From: Chamaecrista fasciculata
Lineage: Eukaryota > Streptophyta > Magnoliopsida > Fabales > Fabaceae
DNA: 64,000 nucleotides
Assembly: GCA_003254925.1 (NCBI GenBank)
Contig: QANZ01042139.1
Span: 16,948-80,947 of the forward strand
Direction: 5' to 3'
Shown: piece after piece, positions 1 to 18,750 of the stretch
Layout: each line of letters opens with the position of its first letter
Numbering within the stretch: position 1 is the stretch's first letter
Notes under the pieces: model-generated
What the model saw: only the letters and a program-made list of their open reading frames with translations
Told to the model about the DNA's origin: nothing
Database searches by the model: none
Made by a program: the position numbers and the translations under genes

Positions 1-80
1 AAAAAACAATCAGGGAGACGAAGGAAGAAGCTAGACAGATAGAAGAGGAATCTTGTTGCTGCAGCAATCTCTGAGACTGA

Positions 81-6548
<6,468 letters not shown>

Positions 6549-7798
6549 GTATGTTGATTTTACATCAAACTGTTTGGTTATAGCAACTTCTCTTTTTAAT
6601 ACTACTTATCATCTTTTTACATGGTGGTATGTTTAAATGCTTTGCTAGTTTGAAATATGATGTAGGGTCTGAAGGGGAGGAAGAGAGATTACAGTTATTT
6701 ACTTTATCTTGAGGTCAAAGGATATATATATATATATATATATATANCCCCATTTTTGCCTTAAATATGGCTGTCATAACTTCCGGTGGTGGTGTGAATT
6801 TGATATTGCAAAATTTGTCAAGTACCAGTCAATGGTGTATGTTTCTTTAATTTACTTGTGTATCTTCATTAACTGATTCACATTGCAATTTTCTGATAAA
6901 ATCAACATGGCTCCTACCATGGTGTTACTTTTTTCTTGTTATATGGGAAGGGAGAGGATAGACTAGCAAGTTGGACTATCGGTATTTGAAATAAGTGGGT
7001 TTCCAAAAATAATACATTATGGAGCCGTTACTGAATATTAATGACCGGAGTTTATTCTGTTCTTATGTTCATATGTTTGGATGCTGGCAATATTGGAACA
7101 TAGTCATCCTATTATTGGAATCAAGATTTACAGTCTGCCATTGTGATTATTTTTTTAAAAGGTAAGTGATCGTATAACATTGATGAATGTTACAACCGGA
7201 CCAAACAAATCTCTCATTTGTATCAATCTCATCAATAATCATATGGCTCATTTGTTGTGGCCATTTCATTATAGAAACAAATTAACTCCATTTTTTTTAA
7301 AATGGAAAAACAAATTGCTGCCTAATGATTGAAAATTAAAATTGAAGTCTAAATATATGTGCTTCCCACCCTCCCTAAATTTGAGTTTGAAACACTCAAA
7401 AATGGTGAGATTCATTCATGAGCCAGCAAGCGAGTGGGCCACTTGTGGGCTGTGGCTGCTACCAAAGCGAGTGGGTTCTTAAATTTATGGGAAAGGAAAA
7501 CTGTGCTTAAAGAGAGGTCTTCACTTTTCATTTTTTAACTTCGAACGACGACACATCATTCTCCTAGGCCGTACGACCCCCACTCTCACCCACATCGCGC
7601 GTGTCACTCACACACATTTCGTTTACCTTTCCCTGTCCTTTCGGCGAAGCAGGTTTCCCGATACGTACATTGAACTAAAATTGAGGTTGGTTTCGAAGAA
7701 ATTTTTAAGGGCATTTTCGTCACGGAGTTTGAGAACGAAGAAAAGAAAACCATTACATAATAAAAAAATATAATTAATCATTAATCATATAATAATAT
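6549..7798. other. Intergenic spacer after AUG6 with an N join
   Basis: This stretch should hold the last AUG6 exon and 3' UTR. It contains an (AT)n run at 6722-6746 ending in a single N at 6747, then AT-rich DNA with no open frame I can support. A GC-richer patch at about 7540-7700 could be promoter or decayed transposon sequence. No coding exon with the expected AUG6 C-terminus is visible. Confidence 0.5.
6722..6747. repeat. (AT)n microsatellite ending in N
   Basis: An uninterrupted AT dinucleotide run of about 25 bases is followed directly by one N. This is typical of a consensus or gap-filling problem at a microsatellite. Confidence 0.85.
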
Positions 7799-8373
7799 GA
7801 CAAAACACTCTTTCGTGTCCTTGACGTTTGCGGTGATTTTCAGTTATGCCCCTAACGTTTCATTTGTGTCAGTTGTGCCCCAAGGTAAAACGTTAGTTTC
7901 AATTATGCTCCCAATTTCAATCATTCACAAAAGAAAATACCATTTTTGCACGATTTGAGCTCGATTTTGATCAGATTTCATATGAGTTTTAATTTTCGGA
8001 CATCACAAACTTGATTCCTTGGATCAATTTCAAAGATTAAGCTCAAAATAACCCCAAATCCGAAGAAAATCGGACCCAATGAACCCTAAAAAGGACCAAA
8101 ACAAAATGCAGCAAAACAAATCATTTTTCTCAAAATTTCCATGTGCAAAATGATCCTTAGGAGCCGAAAATGAGTACCCATAAACTCATTTATCAAAACA
8201 AACTGAAACGAACACGAATCTAAGCTCAAAAGTTCCTAAAAACGGTACACTAACGAGGATAGGGCATAATTGAAACTAACGTTTCACATTGAGGGCACAA
8301 CTGAAACAAATGAAGCGTTAGAGGCATAACTGAAAATCACCACAAACGTTAGGGCACGAAAGGGTGTTTTGCC
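7799..8373. mobile_element. Mutator-like long-TIR foldback MITE
   Basis: The 575-bp element is bounded by a perfect 9-bp target duplication, TAATAATAT, at 7790-7798 and 8374-8382. The ends are inverted repeats of about 110 bp: GACAAAACACTCTTTCGTG at the left and, on the opposite strand, GGCAAAACACCCTTTCGTG at the right. Both arms contain the same CAGTTATGCC and AACGTTT modules. The interior has no transposase frame. A 9-bp duplication with long TIRs is the signature of Mutator-like elements, so this is a non-autonomous member. It lies between AUG6 and the PP2A gene, about 1.0 kb upstream of the PP2A start codon. Confidence 0.9.
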
Positions 8374-9406
8374 TAATAATATTATAATAAGTTAATAACG
8401 ACTAATTCAGTAAGTGTGTTATGATTTGTTTGAGGCTTGAATTATAGAGAGGACGAAAGTTAAAAGGGAAAGTAAGAAGAAGGAAGATGGAAAAGGCAAT
8501 ATCGGCTGCGACATCAAATTTTGGCTATCAAAGCCACAATCGCAACAACTCCTAGAGGTTTCTGCGTCTTTGCCTTCCTATTTTATTCTTTTCACCACGC
8601 AATTTCTCTCTACCCTTCGAAAACATGGAGTGCCTGAATTTCAATTATTCATGTTAGTGCAGATTAACCTTCTTTATTCTTAAAATTCTTATGCTTTTCC
8701 CGCTTCGTTTTCTGCTTTTTCACGTTCTCCACTTTTGTCTCTCCTCCTCTGCACCCATTTTTTTTGAAGGTTTGATTACTAATGTTGTTCCGGCTTTACC
8801 TTTATTCATTTTCTAAACCACTTTGTAGGGTACTATTGCTGCAGATGTTATCGGGATTTTGTAGATCAGAACCAGATCTTGTGGCTTTGATCCAGCTATA
8901 TTTGCTCGTAAATCCTGATAAATAAGGAAGATTGATAGAGGAGGTAACTGTTCGTCATTACCCTTTGTCTACTGTAGTTGAATAGATATGTCGAAGGTCA
9001 TTTGATTTGTTTATTTTAGGAAGGCAAACGTTTTACCGGTTCCTATTTTAGTGTTGAGCATCTGGTGTGATTTTGAGTTTGCGATGTCTTTGTGCTCCAG
9101 ATTTGTCACTATACGAAGCGGGTTGGATGACTCTTTTCCTGGCTTCTCCCATTTAAAATGGGATGGTGATAAATTTAGTATCATTGTCTCAAGATAACGG
9201 ATACAGAAGTGAAGTTATTGGAGGCTCTGGTTTGACTGGGCTCTCAGTTCTTCCTGGAATTCAGTTACTGCATTTGTGTATTGTGGTGGGTCCTATCTTG
9301 TGACTTGAGGTTGATGATTTGTTTAATTTGATCGAGCTTCATTAAGCATTGTCTTTGGAAGTGCATGTCGTTTGTCGTTTGTCGTTTGTCGAGCCAACTG
9401 TAAGTT
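8374..9406 (+). promoter_or_regulatory. Promoter and 5' leader region of the PP2A B' gene
   Basis: The interval between the MITE and the PP2A start codon contains a short GA-rich stretch (8447-8490), then pyrimidine-rich sequence and several short open frames. Plant B' genes often have an intron in the 5' UTR; candidate donors and acceptors exist here, but I cannot fix the transcription start or the splice pattern. The 3' part (9360-9385) has three tandem copies of GTCGTTT. Confidence 0.45.
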
Positions 9407-12400
9407 ATGATCAAACAGATACTAAATAGGCTCCCACGGAAGCCCTCCAAATCAGTAGAAAATCGTGAAGGAGGAGGAACAACGACGTCCTCTTCAGCGG
9501 CTTCTACCAGTGCAAGAAGCAGTGATTTAGCAAGTTATCGTTCTGGGAATTCAACTGCTTCCTATCATTCTAGCCTTAGTTCTTTTTCAAGTCTTGGGTT
9601 AAACCATGGTGATAAGTTTTTGGAAGCTGTGAATTCAAAGCTGAATGGAAGTTTGTCAGCTCCATATGAGGCCTTGCCAAGTTTCAAAGATGTTCCAAAT
9701 TCAGAGAAGCAGAACATGTTTATAAGAAAGTTGCAGATGTGTTGTGTTGTTTTTGACTTCACTGACCCGACAAAGAACCTCAAAGAAAAGGACGTTAAGC
9801 GGCAGACATTAGTAGAACTTGTGGATTACATTTCTTCGGCCAGTGGCAAGTTTCCTGAAAACATGATGCAAGAAATTGTAAGAATGGTTTCCACAAATCT
9901 GTTCCGCACGCTAACTTCTCCACCTCGTCAGAACAAAGCTCTAGAAGCCTTTGATGTAGAAGAGGAAGAACCTTCAATGGACCCTGCATGGTCTCACTTG
10001 CAAATTGTGTATGAATTCCTTCTAAGGTTTGTTGCATCACCTGAGACTGATGCAAAGCTAGCAAAAAGGTACATTGATCATTCATTTGTTCTTAGACTGC
10101 TAGACCTTTTTGATTCAGAGGACCCCAGAGAGCGGGATTACTTGAAGACTGTTCTTCATCGCATTTATGGGAAATTTATGGTTCACCGCCCATTCATCAG
10201 GAAAGCAATCAACAATATATTTTATAGATTCGTTTTTGAAACTGAGAAGCACAATGGGATTGCAGAACTTTTAGAGATTTTGGGAAGTATAATTAATGGC
10301 TTTGCTTTGCCACTGAAAGAAGAGCACAAGCTGTTTCTTGTAAGGGTGCTAATTCCTCTTCATAAACCAAAATGCATACCTATGTACCACCAGCAGTTAT
10401 CCTACTGCATTACACAATTTGTGGAAAAAGACTGCAAGCTTGCTGATACTGTCATTAGGGGATTACTAAAATACTGGCCAATTACAAATAGTTCTAAGGA
10501 GGTTATGTTTTTAGGTGAGCTGGAGGAAGTCTTGGAGGCAACTCAGCCTGCGGAGTTTCATCGATGTATGATACCTTTATTCCGGCAATTAAGTCGATGT
10601 TTGAGCAGTTCGCATTTCCAGGTTTGGTAATCTTACTTGTCTCATCAGTTTTCTCCTCTTTTGTTTACCCTGATATAAATTCTCAACCCTCGAAAAGAAA
10701 AGTGTAAGCAAGTCTGATTTTTCACAAGTGGAAGAAATCTGGTGAGAAAAATCACTTTCTTATATAATAATAATTTTGTAACTTTTTGTGCTTTTTGTCA
10801 CACTATCTTGTCACTGAAATAATTTGAGATTTAGATTCGTCTGACTAATACAATAAGTAGTAGAAAATTATCTGCTCAATTTTCTATTCAGGCATTCCTT
10901 ATGTATTTACCATAAGTGATTTCAGTTCTGGCACTGGACATTCAGTGTTGATTTCAGTGATTTATAGCCTTGTCATTGCTTTTCTTCCCGATGGATAATG
11001 CACAGACTATGTTATGGTGTTGATTGGTTTGACAAGTTCATGCTCTCTGATGCCATGTGTGGTCATTTTGATTACCTGTTTGTGGATTGAATATATACTA
11101 CACAATAGCTGTGTGAAATTTTTTATTGGGCTCGTTTGGGATTTTTCTAGGAAGTGCTGGAAGTTTGCAGTAGTTAGTTATTATGGGCCTGTTTGATTCG
11201 GTTTTTATTTTTGCATATTAAAAAGAAATTTTTAAACTTGATTTTCAAAACATTTTGGAAGATAAAACAAAAATCTGATTGACAATTTTTTTTAATATCT
11301 GTTTCGAAAATACAAAATAAAAAATATATTTTAAAATCAAATTTTAAATGAATGTGCAGTAAATTGCAATAGTATCACTAAGGAAATAACTTAGGTAAGA
11401 TTCCTCCAATCACAAATTTAATTTATATTCTTTTTCTTCTATGATTAGTTATGTAAAAATGTGTGTTTAATATGCTTTTTCTACTATGATTGGTCATGCA
11501 AAAAATTTTTGTAACGTGTTATATGTTTGTAGGAGAAATTTATTGTAAAGATATAAGAAACTTACATAAGTTTAACCGTATCACAAATAGAAACCAACTC
11601 TTCAAAATTTTCTTTGTTTCCAGAGTACAAAACACATTTTTGGTTTTTTGAACTTTAAAAACAACATTTGGTTTTTTATCTAAGAAAAATTGTTCTAAAA
11701 AACTAATTAAGTCATCAAACAATTTTTTTTGAACTTTTTGTTTTTGAAAACCAAAAACAGTTTTTCAAGAATAAAATCATACAGGCCCATATCTTCTGAG
11801 TTTTTATTGTCAGTACATAATGTTTTGGTTTCTGTTCTCATTATGACAAAAGTGCAGCTTGAAATTCCATTATGAGTGCAAAGAAAAACAAGGGAAAAAT
11901 ATACATAAAGTTCCTTATATCTTTGATACAACATTTCGGAATCCTAAACTTTATTATCTAATCTTTTTTCTACATTTAGTCATGTAAAAGATTTTTGTCA
12001 TGTATCTTTATTTTATTGATAATATAAAAAAAATTTATATAAGCCTAACTCTTTCTGGAATATATGCTGTGCGCATCTTGCATATAAACAAATTCCTAAT
12101 CATATCAAATAGTTCGATGCTGTACCAAGAAAATTGTAACTACTTTATTCACCTGCGTTTCTTTCCAAGAGTTAAGAAGAGGTAGAGGCTGCTACGGGAG
12201 AAATAATCTGGGGCAGCCAGATGTTTTGAACTTATATTAGTGATCAGAAAATTATAGTCTGATTAACTTGTTTCTGGCTGTTCCCTCCCATAAAACAGAT
12301 GGAACGGTAGATAACTGACTTTAAACTTGTACTGTTTTTAATAAATGGTGAACCTTTTTCTGTTTTTGGCTTGGGCAAACAGACATGTCAACTTTCAATA

Positions 12401-13172
12401 TTTGGTATTAACCCACTTAAGTTATAAATAATTTCTCAGTAACTGCTTTGTACTTGTGTGGAAATTGGAATGATTAGCTTAGGAAACTTTAGTTCTTAAG
12501 TGTGAATTCAGGGTGGAAGTAAACTGAAATTTTTGCCAGTTCAAGCATATGGGGGTATCAAAGATGAAACAAGTAGCCAAAAATAATAAAAGCGGCCATT
12601 GAGGCTTTTCCTAATATTGAGGGGTTCAATTGCCAAAATTGGAATATGAGGGACATATATTACAGAAATGGAACTCTTCATTCATGGTTGGAATTCATAA
12701 TTTTTATAACGAAGTTACTGTTTTGTTACTGTCAAATAAATTTTGCCTTACCTATATATTTAGTTTTTAGCTTACTCTCATTCTCTCTGATCTGATTTCT
12801 TGTCATTTGCAGGTAGCGGAGAGGGCTTTGTTTTTATGGAATAACGATCACATTGAGAACCTAATCAAGCAGAACCGCAAAGTTATACTTCCCATAGTTT
12901 TGCCTGCTCTGGAGAAAAATGCACGAAACCACTGGAACCAGGCTGTACAGAGCTTGACAATAAATGTCCGCAAGATCTTTTTTGATGCGGATCCTGAGCT
13001 CTATGAGGAGTGCTTTCTTAAATTTCAGGAAGATGAAGCACAAGAGAAAGATATCAAGTCAAAGCAGGAGGCCACATGGAAACGTTTGGAAGAGATAGCA
13101 GCCATGAAAGCTGCAAGCAATGAGCCAGTTCTGGTTTCTCCCAGAAATGCTTCCCGTGCACCTTCTGGTTAG
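9407..13172 (+). CDS. PP2A regulatory subunit B' (B56 family)
   Basis: Regulatory subunit that binds the PP2A scaffold and catalytic subunits and sets substrate choice and location of the Ser/Thr phosphatase. The two coding exons, 9407-10621 and 12813-13172, join in phase 0 (HFQ then [13 protein letters not shown]) to give 524 residues. This is the expected two-exon layout, with a 2.2 kb intron. The N-terminus ([13 protein letters not shown]) is followed by a low-complexity Ser/Thr/Ala segment to about residue 80. The B56 HEAT-like domain then spans about residues 85-490, with hallmark strings [38 protein letters not shown] and [20 protein letters not shown]. The C-terminus is charged and variable. 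The MIKQIL start and the tail resemble the eta/theta/gamma-type Arabidopsis B' members, but I cannot assign a subclass. Start chosen as the first in-frame ATG, matching the conserved N-terminus. Confidence 0.95.
11185..11788. mobile_element. MITE in the PP2A intron, GGGCCTG termini
   Basis: An AT-rich segment of about 604 bp inside the PP2A intron begins GGGCCTGTTTGATT and ends with the inverted counterpart AATCATACAGGCCC. The arms also share TTTTTGAAAACC-like stretches in opposite orientation. GGGCCTGTTTG termini are common in small plant DNA transposons. I see no clear target duplication, so the superfamily (hAT or PIF-like) is unresolved. No protein-coding capacity. Confidence 0.6.
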
Positions 13173-15267
13173 GCAATTAGAGCTTTCAGTTCAGTTGTTC
13201 CTTGACTTTTGGCATTGCCGAGCATGAGAATCCAAGGAGTGGCATGTCAAGCAGTTTATGGTTAGTTCCCTTGGCCATATGTTATAGAGTCACTAGGTCA
13301 AAGATGGAGCTACAGGGCTACAAAATATAGCTCAGTTTCCATTTTACATGCATAGAATGTATATATCGCATTGGGTGGACATAAATGGGTGCCTCAAGCC
13401 CCGCTATTTGGGAATTTGCTTTGTAAAGCCTTTGTAGTTTGATTTGATGTTCTAAAGAATTGCAATATTGCTCAAGTTAAACTGTTATCTATCTGCATAA
13501 CATAGTTTGATGTAATCATTGCTCGTTTCGTATTCCCCAAATTTTAGCATTAAAAATAGGTTGTCTAAATGTCTTGGTGTGCGTGGCCAAGAATTTGTTC
13601 TTGGTTTTTTAGTTTACTTAAAATGTTGCCAGGTCAAACCTCTTTTGTTACTGTTGCCATGTTGGTTTGAATAAAGAACTTCTTAGCTATTGTTCATGAT
13701 TTCATACACTACCCCACAGCTGAGCTAATGCCTTTACCAAGTCATTTTTCTGTTGTCAAGGAATTTGAGAAGCTTGCAGGTGAAATTTCTGTTTTCATGT
13801 TCTACTTCTTGGCTTTCCCTCACTGTCTCGTTATCTGCTTTGTGCTGTGTCATTTGGGTATATATGGCATAACTATTTACGTCATTTAATGGTAGTAGCT
13901 CAAATCATATAATAGTCCAGTATTTGAATTTAGTATAGTCATTCTATATTCTGTAATACAAAATGACATCTATAAAATATTTGCTATTGTGGTTGATTTA
14001 AATATTAAATAACACGTCAAAACATATGTTTCACTTATCACCTATATGGTTATATATGAGAGGTGTGAAGAGATGATGCAGGGTCTGATTTCAGCATAGA
14101 TGCGACAGCCACCACGTAAGATTTTCGAAAAGCTAGGGAAATTAAATGTGACGATGACAAGATAATGTTAAAAATGAAGGATGATAGATTAAGCAGACAA
14201 GTTTGATACTTCAATCTTTGCATAATAGTCAATATATAGAAAGATCTAATAGACCTGGTAACTCCAATTTGACCACTCCAACTTAAAAGATTCAAGTATT
14301 TGCGAAGTACATCAATGCTTGAATTGGTACTGCTTTCAGATATTGTTATTAACTGATTCCAAATTATTTTGATATTCTTTACTTATCACCAAAAAAACAA
14401 AAAGAAAACTCATCTGTATGTAGCAGTGGCACCTGGCCACTTGCCTTCCTTTTCCAGCTTGTAATTGAAGTTAACAGAGGTTTAATGGAATCATTATCAT
14501 TGAAAAAAAAAAATTGCTCACAGACACGATGTTCCAATAATTGAATATTTCTAGATCTGTGTTAATATTTAATTTGTCTTATTCTTTCACACACATTTTC
14601 CAACGCAGACATACAAGTACAACTCTAATTAATTTTTTTGAACCTTATATTAACTATTACTGTACTAAGTTAATTCTAAACCTTGGTTGGGCTTGGAACT
14701 TGTTACACTAACATCCCGCCAACGCTATTTAAAATCCTGCTCCAAAAACGCTTGTTATTAAATTTGTTTATTTTTATAACAATATATACTTATAGATTTG
14801 TTTTTAATTCGCTTGTTATTTAATTTTTTTTATCATATGCCATATAATCCTCCACCAAAAAAAGTTTCAACTTTAAGTTTCAACCATATCGAGGACAGTG
14901 AATGTAGGGAAGTTACAACCCCTAAAGTAGTTGTAAGCAAAATTCTGTGCACCATTATCATAAACCGAATAGCCACCTAATCTGTGATCTCTCACCTAGC
15001 TGGCATTGAAGTTGTGCAGTGCATAATCCAAAAAATGAAAAAAATATATTTTTTAAAAAAAGGTTAAAAATAATATTAATGATAAATCATAAATCTCAAA
15101 GGAAAAGTTAGAAAATAACGTGAATCATAAGTCCCAAATTAAAAAATTAATTATTACTAATAATAATAATAATTCACTGGAAATTTTGGGAAAAAGATTA
15201 AAGCGTAAAGTTGCATGAATGTGGTATGTACATCACCGTCACGCACCACGAAAGCCTTCTTCTTCTT

Positions 15268-15271
<4 letters not shown>
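13173..15271. other. PP2A 3' UTR and intergenic spacer
   Basis: The first 500 bases or so are the likely PP2A 3' UTR. The rest is AT-rich with poly-A/T runs and no coding frame with recognisable content. Short frames here match nothing I know. Confidence 0.5.

Positions 15272-15302
<31 letters not shown>
15272..15302. repeat. (TC)n microsatellite upstream of CXE gene
   Basis: Fifteen or so TC units lie about 260 bp before the carboxylesterase start codon, embedded in pyrimidine-rich sequence. Such Y-patch and CT tracts are common in plant core promoters and 5' leaders, so this probably marks the start of the CXE transcript. Confidence 0.85.
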
Positions 15303-15306
<4 letters not shown>

Positions 15307-15562
15307 CTCGTTCTTTCTGTCTTTTCTTTTTTGTTTCACCTGACCAGGCCACTGAAGCATGAGATTGAAGCAACTTCTTATTGCAAAACCCTAATCCCAG
15401 TGATTCAGTTTGAGCTTGATCCTGAAGCCTAATTGTATTTTTCTGGGTATAGTGAATTTATCGTAATCCGAACGGGTCTTCATCTTATAAGTTGTCGGCA
15501 CGGCAAAACACAAGTTTGTAGTGAGAGAGGAAGAGTTTTACAGTGGAACAAGTGAGGGGGAA

Positions 15563-18500
15563 ATGCCAAGCGTAGCTGTGAAGCTCTATAGCGTGTTCTT
15601 CAAGTTCCTCTTAAAGCAACGTTTGCAGAACCGGGTTCAAGTTCCGCCTGATGAAGCAAACCCATTCGGAGTCACGTCGCGACCCGATGAATCCGTTGCC
15701 GCTTCTAATCCTTCCTTCACCGATGGTATTGCCACCAAAGACCTCCATATCGACCCCTTTACATCTCTTACTATAAGAATTTTCCTTCCCGAATCCGCAC
15801 TTAGACCACCAGAACCCGATTCTATAGCACAGCCCAGACCTAAGCTTAGACATAGCAATGGAAAAGCCGATCTCGGATCTGGATCTGCGCTTCTCGACAG
15901 GGCCAATCGCAATTCGAATTCGTTTTCTTTGCGCTCTAATAATTACGGAGAAAGCAATGGTGTGGAGGGTTTGAATTCGACTGCCGGTGGTGGGGTGTAC
16001 AGAGGTTACTCGCCGGCACTTGGCAATTCCCGTAAATTGCCAGTAATGTTGCAGTTTCACGGTGGTGGTTGGGTTAGTGGGAGCAACGATTCTGTTGCGA
16101 ACGACTTTTTCTGTCGCCGGGTTGCCAAAATCTGCGATGTGATTGTCGTTGCTGTTGGCTACAGACTCGCCCCTGAAAATCGTTATCCGGCAGCTTTTGA
16201 GGACGGATTGAAGGTATTGAATTGGTTGGCAAAACAGGCAAACTTAGCTGAATGTAGTAAGTCGATGGCGATTGGACGGGCTGGTGGGTCTGAATTCAAA
16301 AAATCAGATTCCCAGAGGCATATTGTTGATACGTTCGGGGCTTCAATGGTTGAACCATGGTTGGCTGCTCATGGAGATCCATCAAGGTTAATCTTGTTTC
16401 CCTTTGTGATTCTGTCCAATTATATTCTGATTTTACTGCGCTAGACTAATTCAATCAAGCATTTCAGATTGTGATATGATCCATGGTTAGGAAGTAGGTT
16501 AAACATAAGTGGGCCACAAGTGTTGCTAACCAGATGAGCCTGATAGACCCAAGTTCTAGTTGATATAGAAGTTTAATAGGAATGACTGTGAATTCACTCT
16601 TATAGATGTGCTCAAAAAAAAAAACTAGTTCTTTGATCCTTGCACATTTTTTCATCTAGGGTAGCGTTTTAAGGTTGGTTCTGGTTTAGAGCTAAAATAT
16701 TAAATATGTGCTTGACCTCCGGGCTCTGAACTCTGGAGCGTTATCTAACTCTTGCTGTAGTGGAATAACTTTTTATGCATTTCTTCTGTTGCAAAGACAG
16801 ATCTGGGTATTTCCGTTGAGAATTTCTATTGTTAAGCACAGTAAATTCCACTGTCTTTTCTATTGAAAACTATTATGTCTGAGTTCGAATTTCATCTAGC
16901 ATTTTAACTGTCTTGCCCTTTTACTTACATTTTTTATTGAATAATTTATCTTCTTTGAACTGAACATCTTTTCTATTCCCCCCCTCCTTTTTTATTTCTG
17001 GCAAACAAACCTCTTATGCTATTGTCATCTTGTTAAGTTACGCTCTCTGATTGTTTATTATTCTGAGCCATGAACGGATGTCTTCTCCACTGTTCTTGTA
17101 AGCTGCATGTTTCTTTTTCCCATATTTCCTGAAGAGATTATCTCTGATGAGTGATTTTATTATTTTGATCACTTTGGAATGTAGCCATGCTGTAGTAACT
17201 TCCACCAACAGAATAGACAAGAGTTGAAAAACAGAATAATTGAAAAATGATGGTAAAGTAAAGATGGAAACGGGGACTTATTTGTAGAGTAAAAGTTTTT
17301 ATCTGGGTGCTAGGTTTTGTTGGTTTAATCCACATTTTTAGAAAAAATCTCTGTGGATACAATGATAGCAAGAGATAATGCTGTGTGAACTTTTTCCCTT
17401 TCCGTGCCTTGGAACTTTTCTGCCATTCTCTTATTTTGGTGTTCCCTCTACAAACCACATTGCATTCGTATTTTCTGGATTCCCATATGCTTGAGCTGTT
17501 TTGTGGTTTATCCTGCTTTATTTCTTTCATAAATAATATTTCTCTTCACTTGAACATTGTATAGTATATGTTCAATTTTGACAGAAAACACTATCATCAT
17601 GTCTTTAACTAAGTTGACTATGGCTAAGTATCTCTTGTTGTATTTACTATTTTTCCTTGTATCTTCTCAAACCTACCTCTACTTTCTCATCTATACTGTA
17701 TTGAATTCTTGGACATCTTCCTTTAATGACCTCAAAATTTGTATCATGAAGCCTGGCTATGAAATTGGTTTGATTCTGGATAGCTTCCCCACTCAATATA
17801 TTGTGTGAAGTTCGTTTGACTAGAATGCTTTTCACTTAATGCATTACTCTATTGGAGATGTGTTTTTATGTAGTGTGTCCTGGGTGAGGTTTAGAGTATA
17901 ATTCTTGTTTCGTTCTTGATTATAGTGTCATCCATATTTTGATGGGAACTTTATCCCTTACCTTCTCTGGGCATGGTGGATCATGTACTAGTGCAATGAT
18001 ATGCCTCTCCAAAAGGGATGCAGTTCTTTGGAAACTTGAAAGTTGAGAAACTATGGCTGAATTTTATGCTGTGGAGTCACTTTTTATGGACAAACTCTTT
18101 AATTTATGACAAAATTTTGATTTCTTCTTGTCATGCCTCACTCTATTCTTGTTGGAACCTAGTCCTCATTGAGTACTGTATTTAACCTGTTCTAATAATG
18201 ATACTGAACCAGGTGTGTTCTTCTTGGGGTCAGCTGTGGTGCCAACATTGCAGACTATGTTGCTCGAAAAGCTGTAGAAGCAGGGAAGCTTCTGGACCCT
18301 GTCAAGGTGGTGGCGCAAGTCCTTATGTATCCATTTTTTATTGGAAGTGTGCCTACTCATTCTGAAATAAAATTGGCCAATTCCTACTTTTATGACAAAG
18401 CAATGTGTATGCTTGCATGGAAACTGTTCCTACCTGAGGAAGAATTTAGCCTGGATCACCCAGCTGCTAATCCCCTTGTACCAAACCGGGGGCCTCCTTT

Positions 18501-18750
18501 AAAGAGAATGCCTCCAACACTGACAGTGGTAGCAGAACTTGACTGGATGAGGGATCGAGCCATTGCTTACTCAGAGGAGCTCCGGAGGGTAAATGTTGAC
18601 GCACCTGTTCTTGAGTACAAGGATGCAGTACATGAATTTGCAACGCTTGACGTACTTCTCAAAAGCCCTCAAGCCCAGGTTTGTGTTGAGGACATTGCCA
18701 TCTGGGTCAAGAAATATATTTCACTTCGAGGTCATGAATTCTCATATTGA
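15563..18750 (+). CDS. CXE11: Carboxylesterase, CXE11-like (alpha/beta hydrolase)
   Basis: Plant carboxylesterase of the hormone-sensitive-lipase-like CXE family, the group that includes the GID1 receptors; natural substrate unknown. Exons 15563-16386 and 18213-18750 join within an Arg codon (SR then CVLLGVSCGANIADY), giving 453 residues. The oxyanion-hole motif HGGG is at residues 166-169. The nucleophile is Ser282 in GVSCG. The likely acid is Asp385 in ELDWMRD and the likely base is His415 in AVHEF. All catalytic residues are present, so this should be an active enzyme rather than a GID1-type receptor. The N-terminus MPSVAVKLYSVFFKFLLK and the C-terminus KKYISLRGHEFSY match the CXE11/CXE16 subgroup. 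That subgroup has a long Ser-rich insert before HGGG, here about residues 80-150. An in-frame ATG lies 14 codons upstream (15521), but family alignment favours 15563. The intron is 1.8 kb. Confidence 0.93.

Noticed and set aside
15157..15360. Arg/Glu-rich 67-codon frame on the minus strand
   Set aside because: It is a translation of the (TC)n microsatellite.
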